Positions 47,995 to 59,900 of a stretch of 64,000 nt of DNA are shown here, in pieces (the stretch's first letter is position 1; every line of letters begins with the position of its first letter). The position numbers were made by a program, and so were the translations under genes. Source of the DNA: Ascaphus truei (taxonomy: Eukaryota > Chordata > Amphibia > Anura > Ascaphidae); assembly GCA_036426205.1 (NCBI GenBank), contig CM071570.1:509523-573522 (forward strand). Reading direction: 5' to 3'. The notes under the pieces were generated by a model, which was not told the origin of the DNA, did no database searches, and worked only from the letters and a program-made list of their open reading frames with translations.

Positions 47995-50900
47995 TGTATA
48001 AATATAACCTGACACACCCAAACGTTGGAAATCCTATAAAAATTGAGCCCATGGCCAGTCGAGGCAAATTCACGTTTAGTATCTTGCTCACCTCGGATCT
48101 CAAAATATTTAATCCCTTCTCCTTATAAGGGCACCTATTACCTCCCCTGTCTCCATTTCACAGCAGTTGCTGGGGAAGGGAAGGTTAAAGATGCCAGAGA
48201 GAGGTATGAAATGAATAATAATAGTTACAATAATGTTATGTTTCAAAATAATACAATTATGAAGTTCATCGTCTAACTTGTCTCAGTCTATCAGTCTAGT
48301 TCCTTCATTTTGATACCTCCTGGGACTGGTAATACTCTGATTCATATATGTTTATTTTGTATCACCAGGTATATGAAGTAAATGCTGCACACCTTAAAAA
48401 ATGGTTAGAATGATACAATTAACGGTGCTCCCGTGCTTGAACGAAAGCCTGTTTCCAGTCCTAGATCAGTAGTAGAAGGAACTCAGGGCACAACAGGTTT
48501 CTGCAAATCTAAACTCATTTATTGAGCCAACACAACGTTTCGACCTCAAAGGTCTTTATCAAGTGACATAGTGGCATAACACACAATCCCAAAAGACAGC
48601 ATTTAAATAGCACCCTAATCCCCATAATGCAATATGTCCAATTAACAAAGATAGAAAACATGTGCTGCATATGTAATACCCTAAGCTGTTATCTTAAATC
48701 ATAAAATGGAATATATATTTATTATATTGGTAGCTTAAATAAGGGGTGCACAAACTTCTTGAGCTGCGCCCCCTTGCCCGGCAGCCGCAGCATTCGCGCC
48801 CACCCCTCTCCAAGGACTGGACGTCAAATGACGTCGGGGCTCATGTGACATCACGTCATTTAACGCGCATTGCCATGGCGATGCGTCACATCACATGATC
48901 CTGTGGCGTCATTTGACGCCTGCATTGCCATGGCGACGCATCGCCGAAGAACAGATAAGGGAGTTGCAGATGCCTCACGCCTGCCCCGGCATTTAATTTA
49001 AATGCCATTGGGAAGAGACGGGCCTCTGAAACTGCCGCGCCCCTCCTAGAAATTCTAGCGCTACCCCTGGGCGTCCCGCCCCCCCAGTTTGCGCACCTTT
49101 GGCTTAAACGTTGAGATAGCACCATCTGTCCTGTCCCTACCTGTATACACCAGTCAATCAGTTCCTGTTTCTTTTTACAACCTTATTCGTACAATATATA
49201 TGTATATTGATAACAGTCAGATAAATTCACCTTATTGAAAAAACTCTGTGTGCTGAATCTATTTGTTTATACGCTGTACATAGCCCCAGATCTGTGACAC
49301 CTTGGTATTGTGTATTATAGGAGTACCTTACTTCACTGACCTCTCTCTCTCTCTATATATATATTAATATGTAATAGATAGGAAGGTACACAACGGCTCA
49401 CCATGTGATATAATTACAGTGCTGTATCAGTGAACCAATTGGAGATGGGATAACAGCAACTACAAATCCTTCTTTAGTTTTTTGAGTAACTATATACTAT
49501 AAGTGATCAGTGATAATCCGGCCACTGATCTGTCTCCAGTCCTACTTTCTCCTGTACCAGTCATTCTGTCAGTTCTAGTTTCATGAAAGTTCATCCCTTT
49601 TTCTATTGCCTTTTATAATGCAACTTTATAAATATAGTTTCATTTTATGAGACTTAGGTACTTGGGTATAGAGAATGAGGTATAGCACCATCGGACCTGT
49701 CTATCAGTTCCAAAAATGTATCACCCTTATTTGTTGGTTCTGGTAGTGATAACTCCATCCTACTGTGACAGTGCTCATCACAATCCTGAATGCAGAACTG
49801 AACTGAACTGAGGCAGAGTCCTAAATGAGTATATGGAAGTATGGGTTACAGGCAGGGATACAGGATAATATCGACACTGTTGCTTCAGTGTGGATTGAAG
49901 TGAGGACAGCATTTGCTAGGAAGATGGTCGCTGGAAATTCAGTGTGGGAAAGTGAGGTATGAGTCCTGTATATCCTAGTACAAATATAATACCTCCAATA
50001 TGATCAAGACTATTCAATGAACAAAACAAAGTACTCACAATAAGATGAGTGTTGATGAGTAATCAATATTTCTAATGTTGGTCTATCCGACTCAGAACTT
50101 TCCTTAATCAACAAAGGACTCAAATTTGCACCAACGGTGAATTTTCATATATTTGATACAATAATAGATTTATAGAAGTTTGTTCGCAAGATTACATTAA
50201 AAAAGTTCAGGAGGCATGCACGACAGGGAGGTGAATGGCAGCTTAGAGTGTGAGCTCCATCCGCTCCGGCGTTTCAAAACGATCTAACTCCAGCAAAAAC
50301 ACAGCAACTGCATAATTCAGAACCTGCAGAACGTGTCTAAATATACAGAGATGGCATCAAGCAAGACATTAAGGAGAAAAACACAGCCGGTGTCTACTTA
50401 TTTTAAGAGCAAAGAGGCTGCCAGGGCTGACATACCTGAGTCTCCAGTGCAGACAGCATCAGCAGACCCAAAAATAGACTCCTCACCTGAAGAACCAGAC
50501 GATATGGCTGTAATGCGACGTAAGGACATGAAGGAGTTTTGCAGCAATATGAAACAATTCTTTAAGACTGAACTATGGGCGCTTCGGAAAGATGTGGATG
50601 CACTAGGGGAGCGTACGGCCTCTTTGGAGTCCAGGGCAGATGAGACAGCTACATCCACAGCACAAACACAAAGTCAAATGACCACCTTAAAGGCACAGAT
50701 CACTTCTCTGGAAGATAAAATTGAGGACGCAGTTAACCGGGACCGGCGCTGTAACATACGGCTGAGGGGGTCCCAGAATCTATAACAGATCCAGAGGAAT
50801 TCACCTCGAGGTGGCTGGAACATTTATTCCCAGACATGGCTGCCAGAGACCTGGTTCTGGACAGGTGCCACCGGGCACTGCGGGGAAGACCTCAGCAAGG

Positions 50901-53900
50901 AGATCCCAAAAGGGACGTAGCGCTTAGATTCCACTGTACCGCACCAAAGAAGAAACATGCCGGATAGCGAGGGAACTGAAGGTGGTGGAGTTTGAGCAAA
51001 TAAAATTTCAAGTATATCAGGATCTGTCACCTGCCACGCTCGCAAAACGGAGAGCAATGACCTCAGTTACTGGAACACTACGCTATCAAGAGATAAGATA
51101 TCGCTGGCTATTCCCATGTTGCCTCATGGTCTTTAAAAACAGAGTGGCACATACCCTCAAAAATATGGAGGATACTGAGGGATTCCTTAGGAGTGTGCTG
51201 GGATCAGCGCAGAGTCCCCCTCACCATGCGATGGCTAAAGATGGCGCTCCCGCGCCCTCATGATCTAACCCACGACTGAGACACTGAGCCCTGCATAAGA
51301 TACCCTCCGCTGTTCACAACCACTGGAATCTGCCGTCTTGACCAACCCCAACAATGCCCCTAACGACCTGGGGACCGCATGAGACCTCTTTCGCAGCCCT
51401 AAATCTTATCAATACCTATAAAGCGCTAGCCGAGATACTACCCTTCCAGCTTGAGATGCCAGGATGCATAGCATGGGAGCAGCTAAGCTGCAGAAAAACG
51501 CAGCTCCTTGAGGTATATAGATAGATAAGATATACATGAGCTGGGAGGCATGCCGTTTCCGCTATGTCTATGGCGCTCATTCAGAGGGATCTCTACATAG
51601 GGCTGCTAGGAGCTACGCAGATCACTTTTTAAGGGGGGATAGGTTGGGTAGGGGGAATAGATAATTATCCCTCGTCATTCTGTTTGTTCTGTTGGGCTCT
51701 GATTCACGGGGGGTAGGGTAAATCGGTTCATCAGTGTAAATATCCTCATACACGATAGAGGTACCCAGAAGAAGAGGGATGCTATGGACATGATCATCTC
51801 AGACTAGAGGACTATGAGTTAGCATTCTTCAAGGAGCTAATTAGATGGGAGTCAGATGTTGGGTTCCAAGTGGGTGGCGCGGTTTAGGGAGGGCGGCAGA
51901 AGGTAGACACAAGGCAAAGTTCTCTGTTATGTTTAGGATATGTTTATGATATGCAGTTTCTGTTCCAGTTTCCAACGTTGAAAAGTTTTACGGAGTTGAA
52001 TATAGTAGCTGATTACTAAAAACACACCGGTGGGGTTCCCCGTGTCGGCGTGCAAGCATTTCTAGATACGATCCCGGAGAAAGAGGGATCGCAAACAAGT
52101 CCCAGTGAGGTCGGGTCCCAGCAAGATGGAGCGATCCCTCTGTAAGACTGGGCCAGGAGACCAGCCCCACGGGCGCAAGAGACACCCCCGGGGGCTCCCG
52201 AGGTGGACTCTTGTTTTTTTATTATTTAATGTCACTTTAGTGTTGATGTTATATATACATGTTATTTTTTGTTTCCTCCCTACTGTTTTTACCTACGTGT
52301 GGTCCTCCCTCCCCCGCATCCCACCCTCCCTTCCCTCCCTCTCCCCCCCCCCCCTCTACCCCTTCCCTCCCCCCCCCTTCTCTCTCCCCCTCCTCTCCCT
52401 CCCTCCCCCTCTCAGAGGAACATCAGCCACACCGGCAAAACACAAAACAGGTGGTACGGGGGCGTCGCGGAACTATGGATCGGGCATGCTCGAATGATGG
52501 AGTCTTGGGTGAGTCCAAAGATATCCAGATGCTATTCTACACACACATTAATAAATGGCGTTGATACTTATTTCCCACAATGTACAGGGCTTTAACAATC
52601 CAACCAAACGGAATCTGGCTTTTGCAGACTATAAAAGGAAACATGCTGAGATCCTTTTTTTACAGGAGACACACTTCAGTAAATCTAGCACCCCCAAATA
52701 TCTTGACAAATATTTTACCCAGGTTTTCACATCTGCAGCAGCAGTTAAAAAATGGGGGGTAGCTATATTAATCCGGAACAGCATTCCGTTCGAAGTGCAG
52801 CTAACTAAACGCGATATTGATGGTAGATACGTTATTGTAGTTGGAGCAATTAGGGGGCAGAGAATTACGTTGGCTTGCTTGTACGGCCCCCGCGAGAAGA
52901 GCACGATCTTTTTCGACAAGTTTTTCAGAACCCTGAACTCAGTGGCCCAAGGGTGCGTCGTGCTAGCTGGTGACTTTAACATGGTCATGCAACCGCACCT
53001 TGATAGGTCAGGGGGTGTAGGTCAATACAACAAAGGAGTGGGTGTATCTTTGCGCCGGGGCCTTTAGACCAACCAGTTATCAGATATATGGAGGGAATTA
53101 CATCCGGCAGACAGGGATTACACAGTCTTCTCTCACCCCCATGGCTCGTTCAGCAGAATTGATTACTTTTTTGTATCCTGTCAACTGGTTCCTATGGTCA
53201 CCCGAGCTGGGATCCATGATATTTCATGGTCTGACCATGCGCCAATAGAGCTAAGGTGCAAAAATATCCGAACTGATAGGCCTGGGACGAATTGGAAACT
53301 TAATGAATCAATCTTAAAAATCCCGAGATATGTGATATCATTGGTAACGAAGTAGACCAATTCTTTACTATAAATACAGGCTCTGTCGACTCACAGTTAG
53401 TTCTATGGGAAGCCCATAAAGCAACATTACGGGGCACGTTAATCAATATCATAGCCAGACGAAAACGAGAGAGAGAGACCAAAATTGTCACTCTACAAAC
53501 CAAATTACAGACTCTCTCCTCGAAACATAAAAAAACTTTAGACCCTAAAAATCTACAGGAAGTAAAAGACGCCTAAATTGAACTTAACATTCTACTAGCT
53601 TCCAGAGCTGACAATTCACTGGTCAAGGATGAAATTTTACGAGAAAGCGAACAGGCCGGATACAATGCTGGCCCGCATGCTTAAGGACAGGCAAGCTAAG
53701 TATAACATCCAAGCTATATGCTTAAAATCTGGTACCCCCACGTCTAATCCTCAGAAAATAGTTAACAAATTTGGCTCCTTCTATGAAACACTGTATAACG
53801 GTGAAAAAGTGGCACATAACTCTATAACGAGCGGTGCCCCAAGAGATTTCTTAACCAGCTCGAAACTAGGGAGATTGACGGACACAGATAGAGAAGCTTT

Positions 53901-56900
53901 GAATACTGACTTCACTATTGAAGAACTGTCTCAGGCCATTAAAGAGCTGAAACCATCAAAGGCCCCTGAGCCAGATGGATTCTCAGGGCTTTACTATAAG
54001 AAACTTATAAAGCCACTCGCCCCAAGGTTGCTCCGCATGTTTAACGCAATTTTAGCGGGAGCCCCTATCCCCAAGGAGATGTTAAAGGCTTCAATATCAC
54101 TAATTCATAAAACTGGGAAAGACCCACTAGATTGCAAAAGTTACCGGCCTATATCATTAATTAACACTGATGTTAAATTATACGCTAAATTACTGGCCAA
54201 TAGACTTAGTCTCATCCTACCAAGACTTAAACACCCAGATCAAGTCGGATTTATCAAGGGCCGACAAGCAGCGGATAATACACGACGATTTATTGATCTG
54301 TTGGATTTGGAAAATAGTAAGACAACTCAAAGCATGTTGTTCAGTCTGGATGCAGAAAAAGCTTTCGATAGGATAGACTGGCCTAACTTAAAAGAGACGC
54401 TTGCGACATTCGGCTTTGGAGATCGGGTGAGCGAAGCGATTCTGTCACTGTACTCTAACCCTACCGCCAGGGTCGTACATCAAGGCTACCCCTCATTGCC
54501 ATTCCACATAAAGAGTGGCACGAGACAGGGCTGCCCATTATCTCCTCTTTTATTTGCCCTATGTATCGAACTGGCGGCACAAATCAGAGGAAAACCAGAC
54601 ATCTCAGGGTTAAACGCATACACCCAGACCCATAAAGCGGCCTTGTACGCGGATGACATCCTCCTGATTATCACAAAACCCCTTACTTCCCTACCAAACC
54701 TATTCGACCTACTAGACCGATTTTCTAAGATCTCCGGCTTCAAAATTAATCAATCCAAGTCGGAAGCCCTCAATATCAACCTCCCTAGACACACGGAGAA
54801 ATGAATAAAATTGAATTTCAAATTTAACTGGCAACAAAACCACATAAAATACTTGGGTGTCCACATCACCAAAACTGTAAAAGACGTGTACAATGCAAAT
54901 TACCCCAACCTGATTCGGACAATAAAATCTGATTTATAGAAGTGGACATCCAAAAGGATACCCTGGATTGGACGTATCCATAGTGTAAAAATGAACTTAC
55001 TCCCCCGTTTATTATACTTCTTCCAAACTCTTCCAGTGCCACTCAGATGGAGGGACTTGCACTCACTTCAATCTGAAATCTCCAAATTTATCTGGTGAGG
55101 TAAAAAACCGAGAGTAAGTAAATTAAATATGAAAAGACCTGTGGTGGCGGGCGACCTAGCAGTACCCTGCCTGGTATCATATTACAAAGCGACACAATTA
55201 AGCCAGATTGTACAATGGCAATCTAACCCAAAGTGGAAGAGATGGGTGGAATTAGAAAATGCTGCATGTGCATCTCTGGAACTAAGCAGCTTAATTTGGT
55301 TACCTAAAACGGCGCGAAAATTCGCCACCATGCCGCTCTCCTCCGTGGCCAACTCATTGTCAATCTACAAAAATTCAGCATTCCCTCACGACAAAACATT
55401 CCATGGTGACACCCATATGGAATAATCCTGAGTTCGCTCCGGATCTATCAGTCGGTAATATCTCAATCTGGAGACAGAAGGGCTACAATCGGATTAGAGA
55501 TCTGGAGGGTCATGACAGAAAAATCAAAACATTCGACCATATCAGGCAAGAAAAAGAAATTCCCCACTCAGAAGTATTTAGATACCTCCAGATCAGGGCA
55601 TTTTATAACAAATTTGCCCCATACACCCTATTAACATCTTTCGAAAAGCTCTGCCTGGCTGAGACCGACACGAAGGGACTTACATCTCAGCTATACGGAG
55701 AGGTGGTCAGTTATGGTGAATATGAGCAGCAGATACCCTCATTCCGATCACAATGGGAAACAGATTTGGGAGAAAACTTAGAGGATGAAGAATGGAGCGC
55801 TATATTTATGGCCACAGCAAAGATCTCCATATGCACCACTCTCAAGGAGAACGCATATAAAGTCCTAATGCGATGGTACCTCACCCCACTGAAATTATCA
55901 TGGTTTGTGCCGAGATCCTCCCCCCTGTGCCCTCGCCAGTGCGGAGGAACAGCCAACCTGTTACATATGCTGTGGTCTTGCCCACGGATCTCTCCACAAT
56001 GGGAGCCGATTAGACATTGGATTCAGAGATTGTTCGATCTCATAATTCCCCCAGACCCGAGGTTGTTCCTCCTGAACAGGCCATTGACGGGCCTTTCCAA
56101 AGCACATAACAAACTAATTGCCCATTTTGCAATTGCAACGCGGTGCGAGATCGCAGCATTATGGAAACAATCTGATATCCCAACCATCCCAAAGATTCTT
56201 GGTTCATTTGCCAGATGGAAAAGTTAACGAGTTTAGTTAACGACACTGGTGACAATTTTCTAAAAGTCTGGACGCCCTGGCTGGCACAGACAGATATCCC
56301 GGGGATAGAGAGGACCTCAATATGGCTCTGATAGATGTGGATGTGTTCTCATTGGGAGGGGCTTACTGGTGGTATTCTCTGGCCCCAAGACCCTATATAG
56401 CAGCATTATAATGTCAGCAATGTGAGAGGCGACTCAGCCCACAAGCGTCGGGGATGCTCGGTGCCAGGCCTTGTGTTGCACCCACTACCACCGCACTCCC
56501 CTTACCTCACCCCCAACCTCCTCTCTTCCCCTCCCCATTCCGCCCAGACCTCCCCTCTCCTTCCCTCCTTTTATTTTTTGTTTTGTTTTTATTGTGAGTG
56601 TGTCTTGTCTCCCCCTTTTAGTTGTGTTATAAGTGTCTGTTTGTCCACTTAAGTAGGGACGGCTTGGACTATATGGTCCACACCAAAAAACACCGAAGAC
56701 CGGGTCCCGAAACACAGTAGGACCTCGTTGCTACTTACACAGTTGTTAAAATATTGTTTACATACAAGACAAAAGTATTCTGTAATGTATTTTCTGCTGT
56801 TTTGATTCAATAAAAATTTAAGTAACAAAAAAAAAAAAAAACAAATCCAATAACAAAATCACTAATACAAGTACTGATATTACTGGTGAAGACTCGCTGG

Positions 56901-59900
56901 AGGATCCAAGTCTTACTGACCCGAATTGGAGTTTCAGAGATTAATGTGCACCTCAGGATTGAAATGAATTACTAAATGAACAAAAATTGAGACAGATCCC
57001 TCTGAGTTTATGGGTAGATTGAGCTCTGGGCTTAAGAGAAAGTCAATTTTCCAACATTGAAAAACTGGTTTAGAGAGATTTTATTCTTCTCTCTAATGGA
57101 ATCACCTTCAGTCTGTCTCCATTACAAAACAAAAACTTTGTCAAATGTACAGTAATTTGAATAATGAGGAGAAATTGGCTCTTTCATCTCTGAAGGCAAA
57201 TACATTTTTGATTATTAAGGGGGCAGATCAGGGTGGGGGCATCGTGGTGCAGCATAGGGATGATTATCGGAGGGAGGCTTTACGCTTGCTTGGTGATGAT
57301 TCTACTTATGCTGTGCTCCGATCTGATCCCACCCTTTCTTTCCTCAAAGATCTTAGGGATCTCCTAGAAATAGGCTAAGCCTTAGGAGTTCTCAGTGAAG
57401 AGGAAATTACTTTTCTCTCCAGCTCTCATCCTATTATCCCTATTTATCACCATCTTCCTAAGATCCATAAGACCTTGGTTTCTCCTCCTGGGAGGCCTAT
57501 AGTTTCTAACATTGGATCTTTGGGAGATGGTGTTTCCCGCTATGATGACTGTTTCCTCCAGCCCCTTGTAGACGTATTGCCATCTTTTATTTTGGATAGT
57601 GGTGACCTTATGAACAAAATAAAAAAATTAAAAAAATCCATAATATTCACTGGAAAAATACCTATCTCTGAGTAACATTGGACGTTACGTCCCTTTACAC
57701 CATCATTGAGCATATGCAAGGGATGGCAGCTGTCAGACACTTTCTTGAATCATCACCCTCTCTTTCACCTGCACAGTGCAGTTTTATTTTAGATTCCATT
57801 CTTTTTTTATTAAAGCACAATTATTTTCTTTTTGATGGGGTTTTCTATCTCCAAACACGTGGAACGGCAATGGGCACTAGTTTTGCCCCGTCATTTGCCA
57901 ACCTGTTCAAGGGTTGGTGGGAGTCGTTCCACGTGTTTGGAGATAGAAACGTCTTCTGTAAGCACATTGTTTTCTACAAGCGGTATATTGACGATTTGAT
58001 TTTGATTTGTGATGGGGATGTCACGTCACTTTTATCCTTTATTGCAGATCTTAATGTCAACAATCTGCAACTTAAATTCACTTATAACTTTCGTTGAGCA
58101 TGTCCATTATTTGGATTTATTTCTTTATGTTGATTTGCAAATTCACGCACCACTTTTTTACACATTGACAGCTGCCATCCCAAAGCCTTACTAAGAGGAA
58201 TACCTAAGGGACAGTTCCTTAGATTAAAAAGGAATCGTTTGTGCCATGAAGATTTTCTTGAACAGTCTTGTAATTTGTTCAGAAGGTTTATGGACAGGGG
58301 TTATGGAGAGACAGAGCTCAAAAAGGCCTTTAAAGAGGTTTAGGATCTTGACAGATTAACATTATTAAAAAGAAAAAGAAAGGTCAAAACTAATGAGGAT
58401 TCCCCCCTTGTGCTCAATCTGCTGATGGACCCGAGTTTGTTTTCAGTAGGGCCAAGACTTTGGCCAATTACCTCTCACCCAGCATGTTCCAGAAAGAGGA
58501 AGAAACCTTGTTCAATAGGCCTAAAGGCACCTTTCATTGTAACCATTGTATTATCTGCCGTTCTATGCAAATGTCCCCTACAGTAGGTTTGTTGCCATAG
58601 TCACAGTCACAACATGTCTGGTTGGCTTCCTAGATAATTGATTGAATTGAGAATCATTATCTTTTATATATCATACGGCTGTCTGACATTGTATAACAAT
58701 ATGATTATACTGTCTTATGTGAATTCAAGCTTAGTGGGAGTCAGTATATCCATTGTGTAATATATGATCCCATATTGTTGTCATTAACCCTATGTTTGCA
58801 TGAGAGAAGTGCTATGTGGCATTGTGGCTAATTAGGTGTCATTATATTTTATGATCATGCCTTTAGCCATTGCAGCTAAGTATGTGTCAGTAACTATACT
58901 AGAATGACATAGTTGAATATTGTTCTACTGCTGCTCCTACAATGTCATTGTTAATTACGATTAACTCAAGGTAGCAGCTATTATAGATCTTGGCGCAACG
59001 TGTTTCATTTTAATGTGTTTTATTCATTTCTTCACTTTATCACGTTTGTTCACTATAATGTATTCACTATAAAATAAATAAATAATTAGTGTGGTGTAAA
59101 CCATAAACGTCCTCTCTGTGAACGACAAACGGACCTCATCAGCCTCTCATTTATGTGTTAAAATCTAATAGAGTGCCTAGTTCTAAAGAGAGTGCCCAAT
59201 GTCATCCAACTCTTCTTTCTCTTATTATATTGAGACTATATCTCACACTTCCATTTTATCAGAGTCTGGGATTCAGAAATCAAAGAATGAGCACACCGAG
59301 TCTGAGAGCAAACAAGTTATCCCTTCCGATACCCGGGCCTTCATGTAATACACCCGAAGAGAGTCCATAAAGAGTAATCATGAGATCTGACACTGCAAAG
59401 CAGCTAATATCAAACCCCCAAGCCTTCCAGTCCTATTCCCCAATTTTTCAAATACCAGTTGAAAGGTGACTGTTATCACTGATGTTTCTGTTGATGGTAA
59501 TAATTCTGTGCAACTTGAATTTCAATAACATGCTTGAATCTAAGGGGATGATTGAGGAATAGGAGGTGGAGGATGAGAGTATTCTAGAAACAGAAATTGA
59601 AAACCAGCCAGTAACACCACATGCCCAAGAGTAATGCAACATCATAACTGAAAAAAAAGACAAACAAATGGCCTCTTGTGTTTGGAAAGTGCCCTACTCT
59701 AACCCAGACATTATATACCAGAAACACTGCAGCTGGGTCTGGCACAAACAAGCAGGGGCAGGAATACCGACAATTTTGCCACTTCATTCATGCAGCGCCA
59801 GGTGCAGCAAACTCAGTCTCACTCTGACCAATCCATTTTCCTCATCAAGGGAGAGTCCAGCATCAACTAGAGGCATTAACATCTGTAAAATCCCTAATCT

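Larger units (their letters stand above)
50210..56845 (+). mobile_element. Near full-length L1-type LINE
   Basis: A 5' region, ORF1, a 1.3-kb spacer region with a C-rich tract (52310-52420), a 3.7-kb ORF2 (endonuclease, RT, C-terminal zinc knuckle), a 3' UTR and AATAAAA plus poly(A) at 56811-56843. It lies in sense orientation in the 16-kb intron. Both ORFs contain frameshifts or stops. The 5' limit is an estimate and no target duplication was found. Confidence 0.85.
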
